A stretch of DNA of 64,000 nucleotides from assembly GCA_014238335.1 (NCBI GenBank), contig JABABI010000021.1, positions 1-64,000 of the forward strand. The letters are read 5' to 3'. Position 1 is the first letter of the stretch. Each line of letters begins with the position of its first letter. This document shows, one piece after another, positions 56,369-64,000 of the stretch. A model generated the notes under the pieces. That model was given only the letters and a program-made list of their open reading frames with translations. It was not told the origin of the DNA and ran no database searches. The stretch is from Fuerstiella sp. (GTDB lineage Bacteria; Planctomycetota; Planctomycetia; Planctomycetales; Planctomycetaceae). The position numbers and the translations under genes are program-made.

Positions 56369-56400
56369 CGGTGGCTCTTTCATAGAGTTACCGTTTTTTT
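56369..56400 (+). terminator. Rho-independent terminator
   Basis: CGGTGGCTCT, loop TTCAT, AGAGTTACCG (two G-U pairs in the 10-bp stem), then TTTTTTT. It lies about 55 bases beyond the stop of the CxxC protein gene. Confidence 0.88.
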
Positions 56401-56592
56401 GTGCGCAGGTTGTGCCACGACGCCTGTTCAATATCGGCCGTCGGCAGATTCTGCTGGTCGTCGTATCTTGATGGCTTTTGATGTGATTCGTGGTCGTGAA
56501 CCAAGTTAGTGACAATTGCTCTCGAGACAGAAAGTCTGATAACGTCCCGGCTCGTATTGAATGTTGGAAAGTCCTGGGTGGAGTGCTGAGCA

Positions 56593-57417
56593 ATGCTGCG
56601 TTCTCAAATCATGCCGTGCCTGCTGTTGTTAGGAGTCTGTTCATCCGCGGTTGGTCAGGGCCTGCGAGTCTCAACAGTTGTCTACGATGCCGGACGATTG
56701 AACTCATCCGGTCAGGAACCGATTCTGGCGAGCAGCTTTTCGCTTTTTCACAACGGCCGCATCTATGACTACGTAGAGGCGGCCGGTGAAGTCGTAATCT
56801 TTGACTCGACCGGAAGAAAGTTCACTGTCATTAATTCGCAACGTGGCGTCTCCACGACAATTTTGTTTATGGAACTGCAGAACATGCTGCGGGAACGCGG
56901 CCCAAAAATTAAGGAATACATCCGTGAACTAACAGCGAAGCAGTCGCCGGAAGCGGAACGAGCCGCCCGAATACTCGAATTTCAGCTGAACCCGGAGTTC
57001 GACAGCAAATTCAATCCGGGAACCGGCCTGCTGTCGTTGCAGGCACCATCGTGGAAGTATTCGGTCAGCACGCGTGAATGGGAGGACGTTGAACAGTTGA
57101 AACGGTACCTGACGTACACTGACTGGACGGCTCGACTCAATTATCTGTTACACCCCTCCAGCATGTTTCCTGAGCCACGACTTGCGTTGAATGTCCGGTT
57201 ACGGGAACAGGAGAACCGTATTCCCGTTCTTGTGCAGCTTGACCTGCGACCTGACGAACGACTGATACTGCGTGCCGAACATCAGTTTGTCCGCAATCTG
57301 ACGGACCGCGATCGCAGTCTGATTAACAAATGGGATGCGATGATCAGCAACGGCACGCTCAAAAACATCCCCTTTCGCAGCTACCAGGAAGAAATGCTGC
57401 TGTCACTTCGTCGCTGA
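56593..57417 (+). CDS. Exported protein of unknown function
   Basis: A 274-residue protein not assigned to a known family. A signal peptide (about 1-22, MLRSQIMPCLLLLGVCSSAV) is clear. The mature part has a beta-rich N-terminal half (VSTVVYDAGRLNSSGQEPIL, SFSLFHNGRIYDYVEAAGEV) and a helical C-terminal half (ELQNMLRERGPKIKEYIREL, DRDRSLINKWDAMISNGTL). Similar proteins occur in other planctomycetes to my recollection, without known function. It starts at the ATG at 56593. No partner gene is evident. Confidence 0.7.
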   Translation: MLRSQIMPCLLLLGVCSSAVGQGLRVSTVVYDAGRLNSSGQEPILASSFSLFHNGRIYDYVEAAGEVVIFDSTGRKFTVINSQRGVSTTILFMELQNMLRERGPKIKEYIRELTAKQSPEAERAARILEFQLNPEFDSKFNPGTGLLSLQAPSWKYSVSTREWEDVEQLKRYLTYTDWTARLNYLLHPSSMFPEPRLALNVRLREQENRIPVLVQLDLRPDERLILRAEHQFVRNLTDRDRSLINKWDAMISNGTLKNIPFRSYQEEMLLSLRR

Positions 57418-57696
57418 TTCAGTCAGCCGCGAAGAAGACTCCTGGCACGCAGACGTCGCGCACAGGGGACGTTACCTATCCAGCCTGCCTCGCCGTCGAC
57501 CGGGCGAATGGGGACTTCATGGAACGCTGGACTGTCCATCGGAAAGTCCACGGATCGACAGTTGACTCCCTTGCGACGTCTGATGTATTCACCGACATCT
57601 CATTAGCTGTGCCCTCAGCGCTGGCTGACGACAGGCGCCGTCGCTAAAATTCCACCCCTGCGGTTCGGAAAATTTGTCAAGTGGAAGTGATACAGT

Positions 57697-58479
<783 letters not shown>

Positions 58480-58624
58480 TCGCCGCGGATCAGTACCGCC
58501 GGAGCTGTTTGGCAACGCAGTGTACAGGGAAGACGATCGAAACGTTTCCCCTGCTGTTCACCGACGAAGACGACAGTCGGTGGACACCGTCCCTGTTACC
58601 TCCGGCTGCAAGTCTTACACGCAA

Positions 58625-60163
58625 TCAATTGCCGTATGTTTTGCTGTTGTTGCCGGTGGAAAACGTGGTTGACTGACTGCGACCGGAGTATTTTCCGGAA
58701 ATAACAGCAGAACTCTGGCTCGGGCTAAAGCTGGAATTGACCGAGTCACTGTGCGCACCGTTCGCCAGTCTGCCGGGAAAGCCTCTGCTGCTTTGCGGTG
58801 TCCACTTGACCTGCTTTCGGCTGTAACCGATGTGTTCCAGAAACGTCGACAGGCCAATCTCATAGATCCCCAGGTTCTCAGCCTGATTCCGCAGTTTCTG
58901 AGTGTTGTCTCGAATCCGTTTGTAGATCTGTTCCAGTTCCAGATTCTCTGTGTCATCACCGAGGTCTGCGATAATCAGGTACCGGGTTCGAGAAGTAATC
59001 CGACGTGGAGCATCGCTGGAATCAACGGGGTTGCCCTTGCCGTCTGTGAAGGCACCGTCGTCGTCCACTTGAACCGAAACCCGCCCACCAGCTGCTGTGA
59101 CCAACCGCCGAAACTGACCACGGTCCAGGCCGTCCAGAGCGATGCGTCCTGCCACGGCTATCTCCAGGGACTGCCCGGTCTGGAATATCGGAGAATAGAT
59201 GGGGTCATCTCCCGCAATCGGACGGCCCAGATCCTGCTTTACGATTCTTGCTTCAGCGCGATGGTCGGCCAGAATGTCGACCACTTCAATCTTGCCTTTA
59301 ATGTCACTCGTGTTGTTACGACCAACACCGGAATTGCCTGGCGTGTATACAGAGAACGTGACGCCTTCTCTCAGACCATCAGCTCGGCCCAGATCGATAT
59401 AGCAGAGTCCGCGGTTGTGATCGACGGACTGAATACGACCGTCAGCTGTGGAAAATGTCGGGTCATCCTTCTGTCGCAGCCTTGCCCTCAAATCAACGAT
59501 CGCTGTCCGCTTATCGTTGTTGTCTTCCACGAGGTCTTCGATCTGACGAGTACTGGACACTCTGAGTGCAGCGAGTTCGTCCTCCAGTCGGACAGTCGTT
59601 CCGCGCAGTGCATCGACCTGTTCTCCCAGGCGGGCCAATTCTTCATTATGGACAGCTTCCTGCTGAATGAGTTTTGCCTCAGCCTTCGCAACCGCGGCTT
59701 TGTGTGTGTCAATCTCTCCGTCTTTCGTCACAATCAAATCTGCGTTTTCCTTGCGTTTTAAGACAAGCTGGCCCAAACGAAATGTTGCGGTGAATGAGTT
59801 CTTATTGTTTTCGGCCGATTCCTTTTGAAGTCCGGCAATCAGACTCGGCAGCGCGGAAGTACTATCGCCTGCAAGTTCGTCGAGAATCTTCTGAACTCTG
59901 CCGTTGACGGTATCCACATCTGTGTCACCAATACCCGTTTCCACATTCTCTCCTTCACCGATCAGTCCCTTCAGATGCTGAATTTCCGCAAGCTGGTCGC
60001 GAACCGTGCCATTGAGGTCCTGTTCTTTTTTGGTTGCGTCGTCCAGCGACTTGTACACGAGCTGATTGTCGGACCATGTCATGTACAAAAATACGGCGAA
60101 CGCGACGGACAGCAAAGCAAAGATTGCCATCCCGATGACCGGTCCATTATTCTTCTGAGCCAT
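58625..60163 (-). CDS. Membrane-anchored coiled-coil protein
   Basis: A 512-residue protein. The ATG at 60163 has GGGAAG upstream. One N-terminal transmembrane helix (about 9-29) precedes a long coiled coil (about 40-230, including AEAKLIQQEAVHNEELARLG and EQVDALRGTTVRLEDELAAL). A beta-rich domain follows (RIQSVDHNRGLCYIDLGRAD, then KGKIEVVDILADHRAEARI), then a segment with TRYLIIADLGDDTENLELEQ and a Ser-rich low-complexity tail from about residue 460. The layout resembles MreC- or secretin-associated proteins in general shape only. The family appears planctomycete-specific and the function unknown. Confidence 0.72.
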   Translation of the reverse strand: MAQKNNGPVIGMAIFALLSVAFAVFLYMTWSDNQLVYKSLDDATKKEQDLNGTVRDQLAEIQHLKGLIGEGENVETGIGDTDVDTVNGRVQKILDELAGDSTSALPSLIAGLQKESAENNKNSFTATFRLGQLVLKRKENADLIVTKDGEIDTHKAAVAKAEAKLIQQEAVHNEELARLGEQVDALRGTTVRLEDELAALRVSSTRQIEDLVEDNNDKRTAIVDLRARLRQKDDPTFSTADGRIQSVDHNRGLCYIDLGRADGLREGVTFSVYTPGNSGVGRNNTSDIKGKIEVVDILADHRAEARIVKQDLGRPIAGDDPIYSPIFQTGQSLEIAVAGRIALDGLDRGQFRRLVTAAGGRVSVQVDDDGAFTDGKGNPVDSSDAPRRITSRTRYLIIADLGDDTENLELEQIYKRIRDNTQKLRNQAENLGIYEIGLSTFLEHIGYSRKQVKWTPQSSRGFPGRLANGAHSDSVNSSFSPSQSSAVISGKYSGRSQSTTFSTGNNSKTYGN

Positions 60164-60794
60164 TTTAGTACTTCCCAGGTTTGACGTGGTCGGTGATCGT
60201 GACGTTGGACCGTAGCACTTTCAGTACACGGGCAACGATCTCCGCAGTCTCGACGATACGTTATTGTTTAGACTTGGCAATCAGAAAACAACGACCAGTT
60301 TGCTGCTGCAACAGACAGAAGCGGGACCCTTGCGTTGCCGAAATCATATAAGTGTTGAACTCGTAAGACGTTCGAACAAGTCAGCTGTGTGTCGAACGGC
60401 CTTAAAATACTGCGAATAGCGGAGATTTGCCGAATATATGGTTACTGTCGCTGACGACAGAGTCAAGAAATTATGGAAGCTGGCCATCCTGATGTTCGAC
60501 AATTGGTAATTACCCCCACAAAAGGGGATGGTGCCAACGGTGCCAGATGTGCTCAGGTGGAACATCGGCACACTGAGATCATGGATTCAGCCAAGCGGCA
60601 AATCGGCAGCATTTGCCGGTCAGACCGAAGCTAACGGCCTGCCCGAACCGAAGTGTTAGCAACGGTTGCAACGGTGTTTACGACCTGCAGCTTTCTGGAG
60701 ATGAAGAAGAATTCGCCCCCCTGAAAAACAGAACGTGATCCTTGCTCCCGAATTCCAGTGCAGGAATGCACTCTTTCGAAGCTCAGGTCAGCCG
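60164..60794. other. Long intergenic region, no gene seen
   Basis: About 630 bp between two minus-strand genes. No frame over 80 codons looks real and I see no strong hairpin. Confidence 0.45.
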
Positions 60795-61697
60795 TTACAA
60801 CCAGGTCTGTAACGTCTGCATGTCTTCGCGAATAGCTTTCCAGTGCGTCGGAACCAGTGATGCGTCGCGGTGGTCGAGGTATTCTTCGTGAAGTGAAATT
60901 GGTCCTGTAAATCCGGACTTCGCCAGCATCGAAAAGAATGCCGGATCAATTCGGCCCTGTCCGAGTGGCACGTTGCCTGGTTTTCGTTCGTGCCATACAA
61001 AATCCTTAACGTAGACGACCTGGATGTGAGGTCGGATCAACTGAAACGTCACCGGCCAGCTCATACCGCCTTCCGCAGTGGCATGGCGAATGTCGTAGGC
61101 CACTCCCACATGGGCCGGGTCGATTCCCTCCAGTCCTCTGTGAAGATCCCACAATGAAGCTCCAAAATAGTTGCGGCCGGCATGGTTCTGGTACACCGCC
61201 GTAATGCCGATCTCCCTGTTCATTGCAGCGAGATCCATCAGCTGCTTCCCCCATTCCGTAACCTGCCCGGGAATGGGACGTGATTCGTCGTACTTAAAAT
61301 ATTTCATGCGGTAGTGACGAATTCCCAGATCCGCAGCCGTTTGCAGAACCTTTTCGGTGAGAGGATCCGCAGGGTCGTTGATGCTGGAAGTCATCACGGT
61401 CATTTTAAGGTTTCGCTGACCGAGCGCCTCCATCATTTTCGGCAGCTCTTCCGACACGGCCGCGGGTTCGATATGTCCGCCATCACGAATGGGCGCTTCG
61501 ATCCCGTCAAATCCCAGCCGCGCTGTCTGCTCTGCCAGTTCGTCGTACGACAACGACTGAAAGGGTTTTGTAAACACACAAATTTCGTGCTTGTTCTGCG
61601 ACTTGTTGGCGTGTCCCCATAGGGGTGAAGCCAACGCGGTCAGTGAGCAGGCAGCCCCCGAGGCCACGAATATACGACGATTGATGGGATTCAGCAT
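60795..61697 (-). CDS. Tat-exported sugar phosphate isomerase/epimerase
   Basis: A 300-residue TIM-barrel protein with a Tat-type signal (NRRIFVASGAACSLTALASP, R7-R8). The barrel has FDGIEAPIRDGGHIEP, VYQNHAG and HVGVAYDIRHATAEGG (candidate metal residues), YVKDFVWHERKPGNVPLGQG and the closing PISLHEEYLDHR. It is a relative of the gene at 581-1411 but exported, probably acting on sugars in the periplasm. AGGAA precedes the ATG. It is monocistronic. Substrate unknown. Confidence 0.87.
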   Translation of the reverse strand: MLNPINRRIFVASGAACSLTALASPLWGHANKSQNKHEICVFTKPFQSLSYDELAEQTARLGFDGIEAPIRDGGHIEPAAVSEELPKMMEALGQRNLKMTVMTSSINDPADPLTEKVLQTAADLGIRHYRMKYFKYDESRPIPGQVTEWGKQLMDLAAMNREIGITAVYQNHAGRNYFGASLWDLHRGLEGIDPAHVGVAYDIRHATAEGGMSWPVTFQLIRPHIQVVYVKDFVWHERKPGNVPLGQGRIDPAFFSMLAKSGFTGPISLHEEYLDHRDASLVPTHWKAIREDMQTLQTWL

Positions 61698-61859
61698 GAT
61701 GACAGATTCCTGAGCAGCGAGAAGAGTTCAGGTTCGTGCATAATAAGATGGCAAACAGAGATCAGTATCATATCGACGCAGTCGAATCATGCAGCGCCGC
61801 GACGGCCCGCCAACGCAGGAAAAAAAACCAAATGGTGGATCGAGATCCTGACCATGAAG

Positions 61860-62836
61860 TCAGATTGCGTCGATCCACTGACGGAATTCTTCCCAGACAG
61901 TTTCCGTTGCGGCGGCTGCCGAAGTGGTGTCCTGGGCGATGATCAGCCATGGCTCCACATCCGGACCCGCATTCGCAAACAGATTTCGTTCAGGTAATAC
62001 GTCGTCAGGTGACAGAGCCGTGATGACTGTAAAACCGTTTGTTGGACCTGAGATTGTCGAAAACGGAGACAGAGGAGCGATTCCGTCGTTCTGAAGCATA
62101 TACTCCTTCGTGTCGGCAGGATGCATGAAAACTCTGATCGGCGCATTTCCGTGTGAGATCTCGTCAAAATCGGGGATGGTAATTCGTGGCCCCGTCAGCT
62201 CGTTTTCCGTCAAAAGTCAGATTTTTGGTGATGGTGCACGGGGAATGGAATCTGCAATTACGCGGCCGTTGGCTCCGTTGCCGTGCGCAACAATCAAGTC
62301 GGACAGTCGCAGTCCGTCGATCACTCCCGGTCGTTCCCACAACAATCCCCCGATGACGACGTCATCCGGCGGGCTCTGTTGATTGACGTTTACGGTAAAT
62401 GTGGCCGTTCCGCTGGAAATCGTGAACGGTGCGTCTGTGGCGGCAACGGTGTTTGGAGACCAGGCCGCTGAAACGCGGCACGGACCGGATCCAACGTCAC
62501 CAAACTTCCGTGTCGTGGCCGGGGCACCCGTGTCGGATGAAACGAGTTCCTGATCACCGAACTGAACTGACCGTATAACAGAACTTTCAGCGCCACACGT
62601 CCAGGGGGATTCTGTTGCAGCGATTCGTAGACAATTCCCTGGCCGTCGCGGTGCAGTTCCCGGACGATTTCACGATTATCGATCGACGTCAGACTGGACA
62701 GCAGTTGTGCAGTACCTGGCGCAGTTTTGGTCTGCAGCGCATCTTGCACTTCCACAAACAGCAGGTCGTCGGGATTCGATTCGTCAGTCATGACTACGAT
62801 TAAAAAGTTCTTTTCGAGAGTCTTGTGACAAACCAC
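61860..62836 (-). pseudogene. Decayed Ser/Thr kinase-type region in three frames
   Basis: This region carries coding-like minus-strand sequence split among frames. The 5' part (62791-62600) reads like the start of a planctomycete protein kinase: EVQDALQTKTAPGTAQLL, then REL-xxDGQGIVYESLQQ-xxPGRVALKVLLYGQ, with the VALK lysine and a degenerate Gly loop (HRDGQG). It then breaks off. A different frame from about 62585 to 62217 reads SVQFGDQELVSSDTGAPATT, then FTISSGTATFTVNVNQQSPP and VVIGGLLWERPGVIDG before a TGA. A third frame begins just after it (62213-61860) with GPRITIPDFDEISHGNAPIR and ends EFRQWIDAI. This looks like deletions and frameshifts in one or two genes. A sequencing error is also possible. 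Confidence 0.5.
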
Positions 62837-63132
62837 AGAGCCTGGGACACGATGTCAAGACAGTCCTCGTGTTGAAGTTGCCGGGCAATAACCCACTTGA
62901 TCTTCCTGACGGCACTATGCAGACACAAGGGTGGAAAACAGCAGCTTCCAGGAAGACGGATGCGTTCCGATAACGAATCTTCATACTCCATCTATGATTC
63001 ACGCGTCTGGAGAGATCAACGTCTATTCGCCGAATTTCCCCATGCAAACTGTTATGGTTACAACCAGCCAGGACCCCTGAGCTGACCATATTACTGGTTC
63101 TTCGGACCCTGTACGCGTGCCAAGGTGACCAA

Positions 63133-64000
63133 ATGCTGTTCAGATCTGCACTATTTCACATCTGCTTTGTTGCACTGACCGTCATCCGCGCTGACGCGGC
63201 GCCGCCAAACATTGTGCTGGTCATGGCGGATGACATGGGGTGGGGGCAAACCGGATATTACGATCATCCCGTATTGAAGACGCCCAACCTGGACGCAATG
63301 GCCGCCAGCGGATTGCGTTTTGACCGATTCTACGCCGGAGCGCCAAATTGTTCGCCGACTCGGGCCACGGTCATGACCGGTCGCACCAATGATCGCACAG
63401 GTGTTCTGAACCATGGTGTTCCGCTGCGCCCTCAGGAACGAACAATTGCGCAGGCGCTGCAACAGGCGGGATACGTGACCGGACATTTTGGCAAATGGCA
63501 CCTGAATGGTCTCCGAGGCGTTGGTGCGCCAATTCTGAAGGACGATATTCGAGGTCCTGGCAGGTTTGGCTTTCAGATGTGGTTATCCGTTACGAATTTC
63601 TTTGACAGGAATCCGCTGATGAGTCGGATGGGGGTCTTCGAAGACTTTCAAGGAGACTCCTCAGAGATCATCGTGGATCAGGCCATGGATTTTATCAGGC
63701 AGCAGGCAGCAGCGGACAAGCCGTTCTTCACGGTCATCTGGTACGGCACGCCACACAGTCCATTCATTGCCGTGGATGCGGACAAGCAGGATTTTGGTAA
63801 GCTCGATCGTTCGTCAGCCGATCACTACGGAGAGCTGGTGGCCATGGATCGCAGCCTTGGCACGCTGCGCAAGGAATTGCGTGACCTGAACATCGCTGAT
63901 TCCACATTGCTTTGGTTTTGCAGCGATAATGGTGGCCTGCCGAAGATTAAGCCCGGCACTGTGGGCGGGCTGAAAGGCTTCAAGAACAGCGTTTACGAAG
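63133..64000 (+). CDS. Exported sulfatase, cut by window end
   Basis: The first 289 codons of a sulfatase; the stop lies beyond 64000. The ATG at 63133 follows AAGGTG. Signal peptide (about 1-21), then [20 protein letters not shown] with metal ligands D33/D34. The active-site motif [13 protein letters not shown] has C73 as formylglycine precursor and R77. Further family segments are [31 protein letters not shown] and [20 protein letters not shown] with D and N ligands. It is divergent from the decayed kinase region. Glycan desulfation in the periplasm is likely. Confidence 0.93.
   Translation, partial: MLFRSALFHICFVALTVIRADAAPPNIVLVMADDMGWGQTGYYDHPVLKTPNLDAMAASGLRFDRFYAGAPNCSPTRATVMTGRTNDRTGVLNHGVPLRPQERTIAQALQQAGYVTGHFGKWHLNGLRGVGAPILKDDIRGPGRFGFQMWLSVTNFFDRNPLMSRMGVFEDFQGDSSEIIVDQAMDFIRQQAAADKPFFTVIWYGTPHSPFIAVDADKQDFGKLDRSSADHYGELVAMDRSLGTLRKELRDLNIADSTLLWFCSDNGGLPKIKPGTVGGLKGFKNSVYE

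Noticed and set aside
58751..59761. A 336-codon open frame on the plus strand
   Set aside because: It is antisense to a coiled-coil protein gene with a good start and ribosome binding site; composition is not protein-like.

Overview
The window looks like a chromosomal segment of a planctomycete (phylum Planctomycetota, perhaps Planctomycetaceae-like). The evidence is the gene content: a cytochrome-type PSD1 protein (DUF1549/DUF1553 architecture) followed by a DUF1501 protein, three formylglycine sulfatases, an FG-GAP repeat protein, several TIM-barrel sugar isomerases, a DUF3467 protein, Cys-rich secreted proteins and an NADH dehydrogenase cluster without its usual partners. I saw no rRNA, tRNA, CRISPR array, insertion sequence or prophage.

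Left part (1-10.7 kb): a sugar isomerase (-), an AAA+ ATPase with an N-terminal winged helix (+), an FtsQ/DivIB-like bitopic membrane protein (-), an amidohydrolase (+), and a minus-strand operon with 4-bp overlaps (HpcH/HpaI aldolase, FG-GAP repeat protein, Gfo/Idh/MocA oxidoreductase). A perfect 30-bp palindrome lies in the divergent gap upstream of that operon.

11.1-17.0 kb: a tightly coupled Bat-type operon (VWA protein, BatC-like TPR/Gln-rich protein, BatD, BatE-like TPR-SH3 protein). It continues into arsC and eboE on the same strand. 18.8-28.0 kb: two small envelope proteins, a sulfatase with a C-terminal HEAT-like region, a solitary RND permease, a PAT-type MFS transporter, a strong bidirectional terminator and a DUF3467 protein. 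28.8-31.9 kb: three consecutive secreted proteins, two of them very Cys-rich, which are candidate cell-envelope components.

32.5-43.5 kb is a long plus-strand run: a type IIA topoisomerase pair (A then B), a ketosynthase-ACP-FAD desaturase trio that suggests specialised lipid or polyene synthesis, and the complex I genes nuoI, nuoA, nuoC and nuoD with nuoB absent between A and C. 43.8-53.7 kb holds an arylsulfotransferase-like protein, a CoA-binding protein, a sulfatase, a repeat-rich secreted protein and the PSD1/DUF1501 pair. The arylsulfotransferase-like gene and the PSD1 gene share an ungapped 40-bp upstream element right before their starts.

54-64 kb: an NrtS-like nitrate/nitrite transporter, a GIY-YIG protein, a secreted Bcp-type peroxiredoxin followed by a secreted CxxC protein with its own terminator, a planctomycete hypothetical, an SDR, a membrane-anchored coiled-coil protein, a Tat-exported sugar isomerase, a decayed Ser/Thr-kinase region and a sulfatase cut by the window edge. 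Overall the genes suggest an aerobic, sulfated-polysaccharide-degrading lifestyle with an elaborate cell envelope; that ecological reading is inference.
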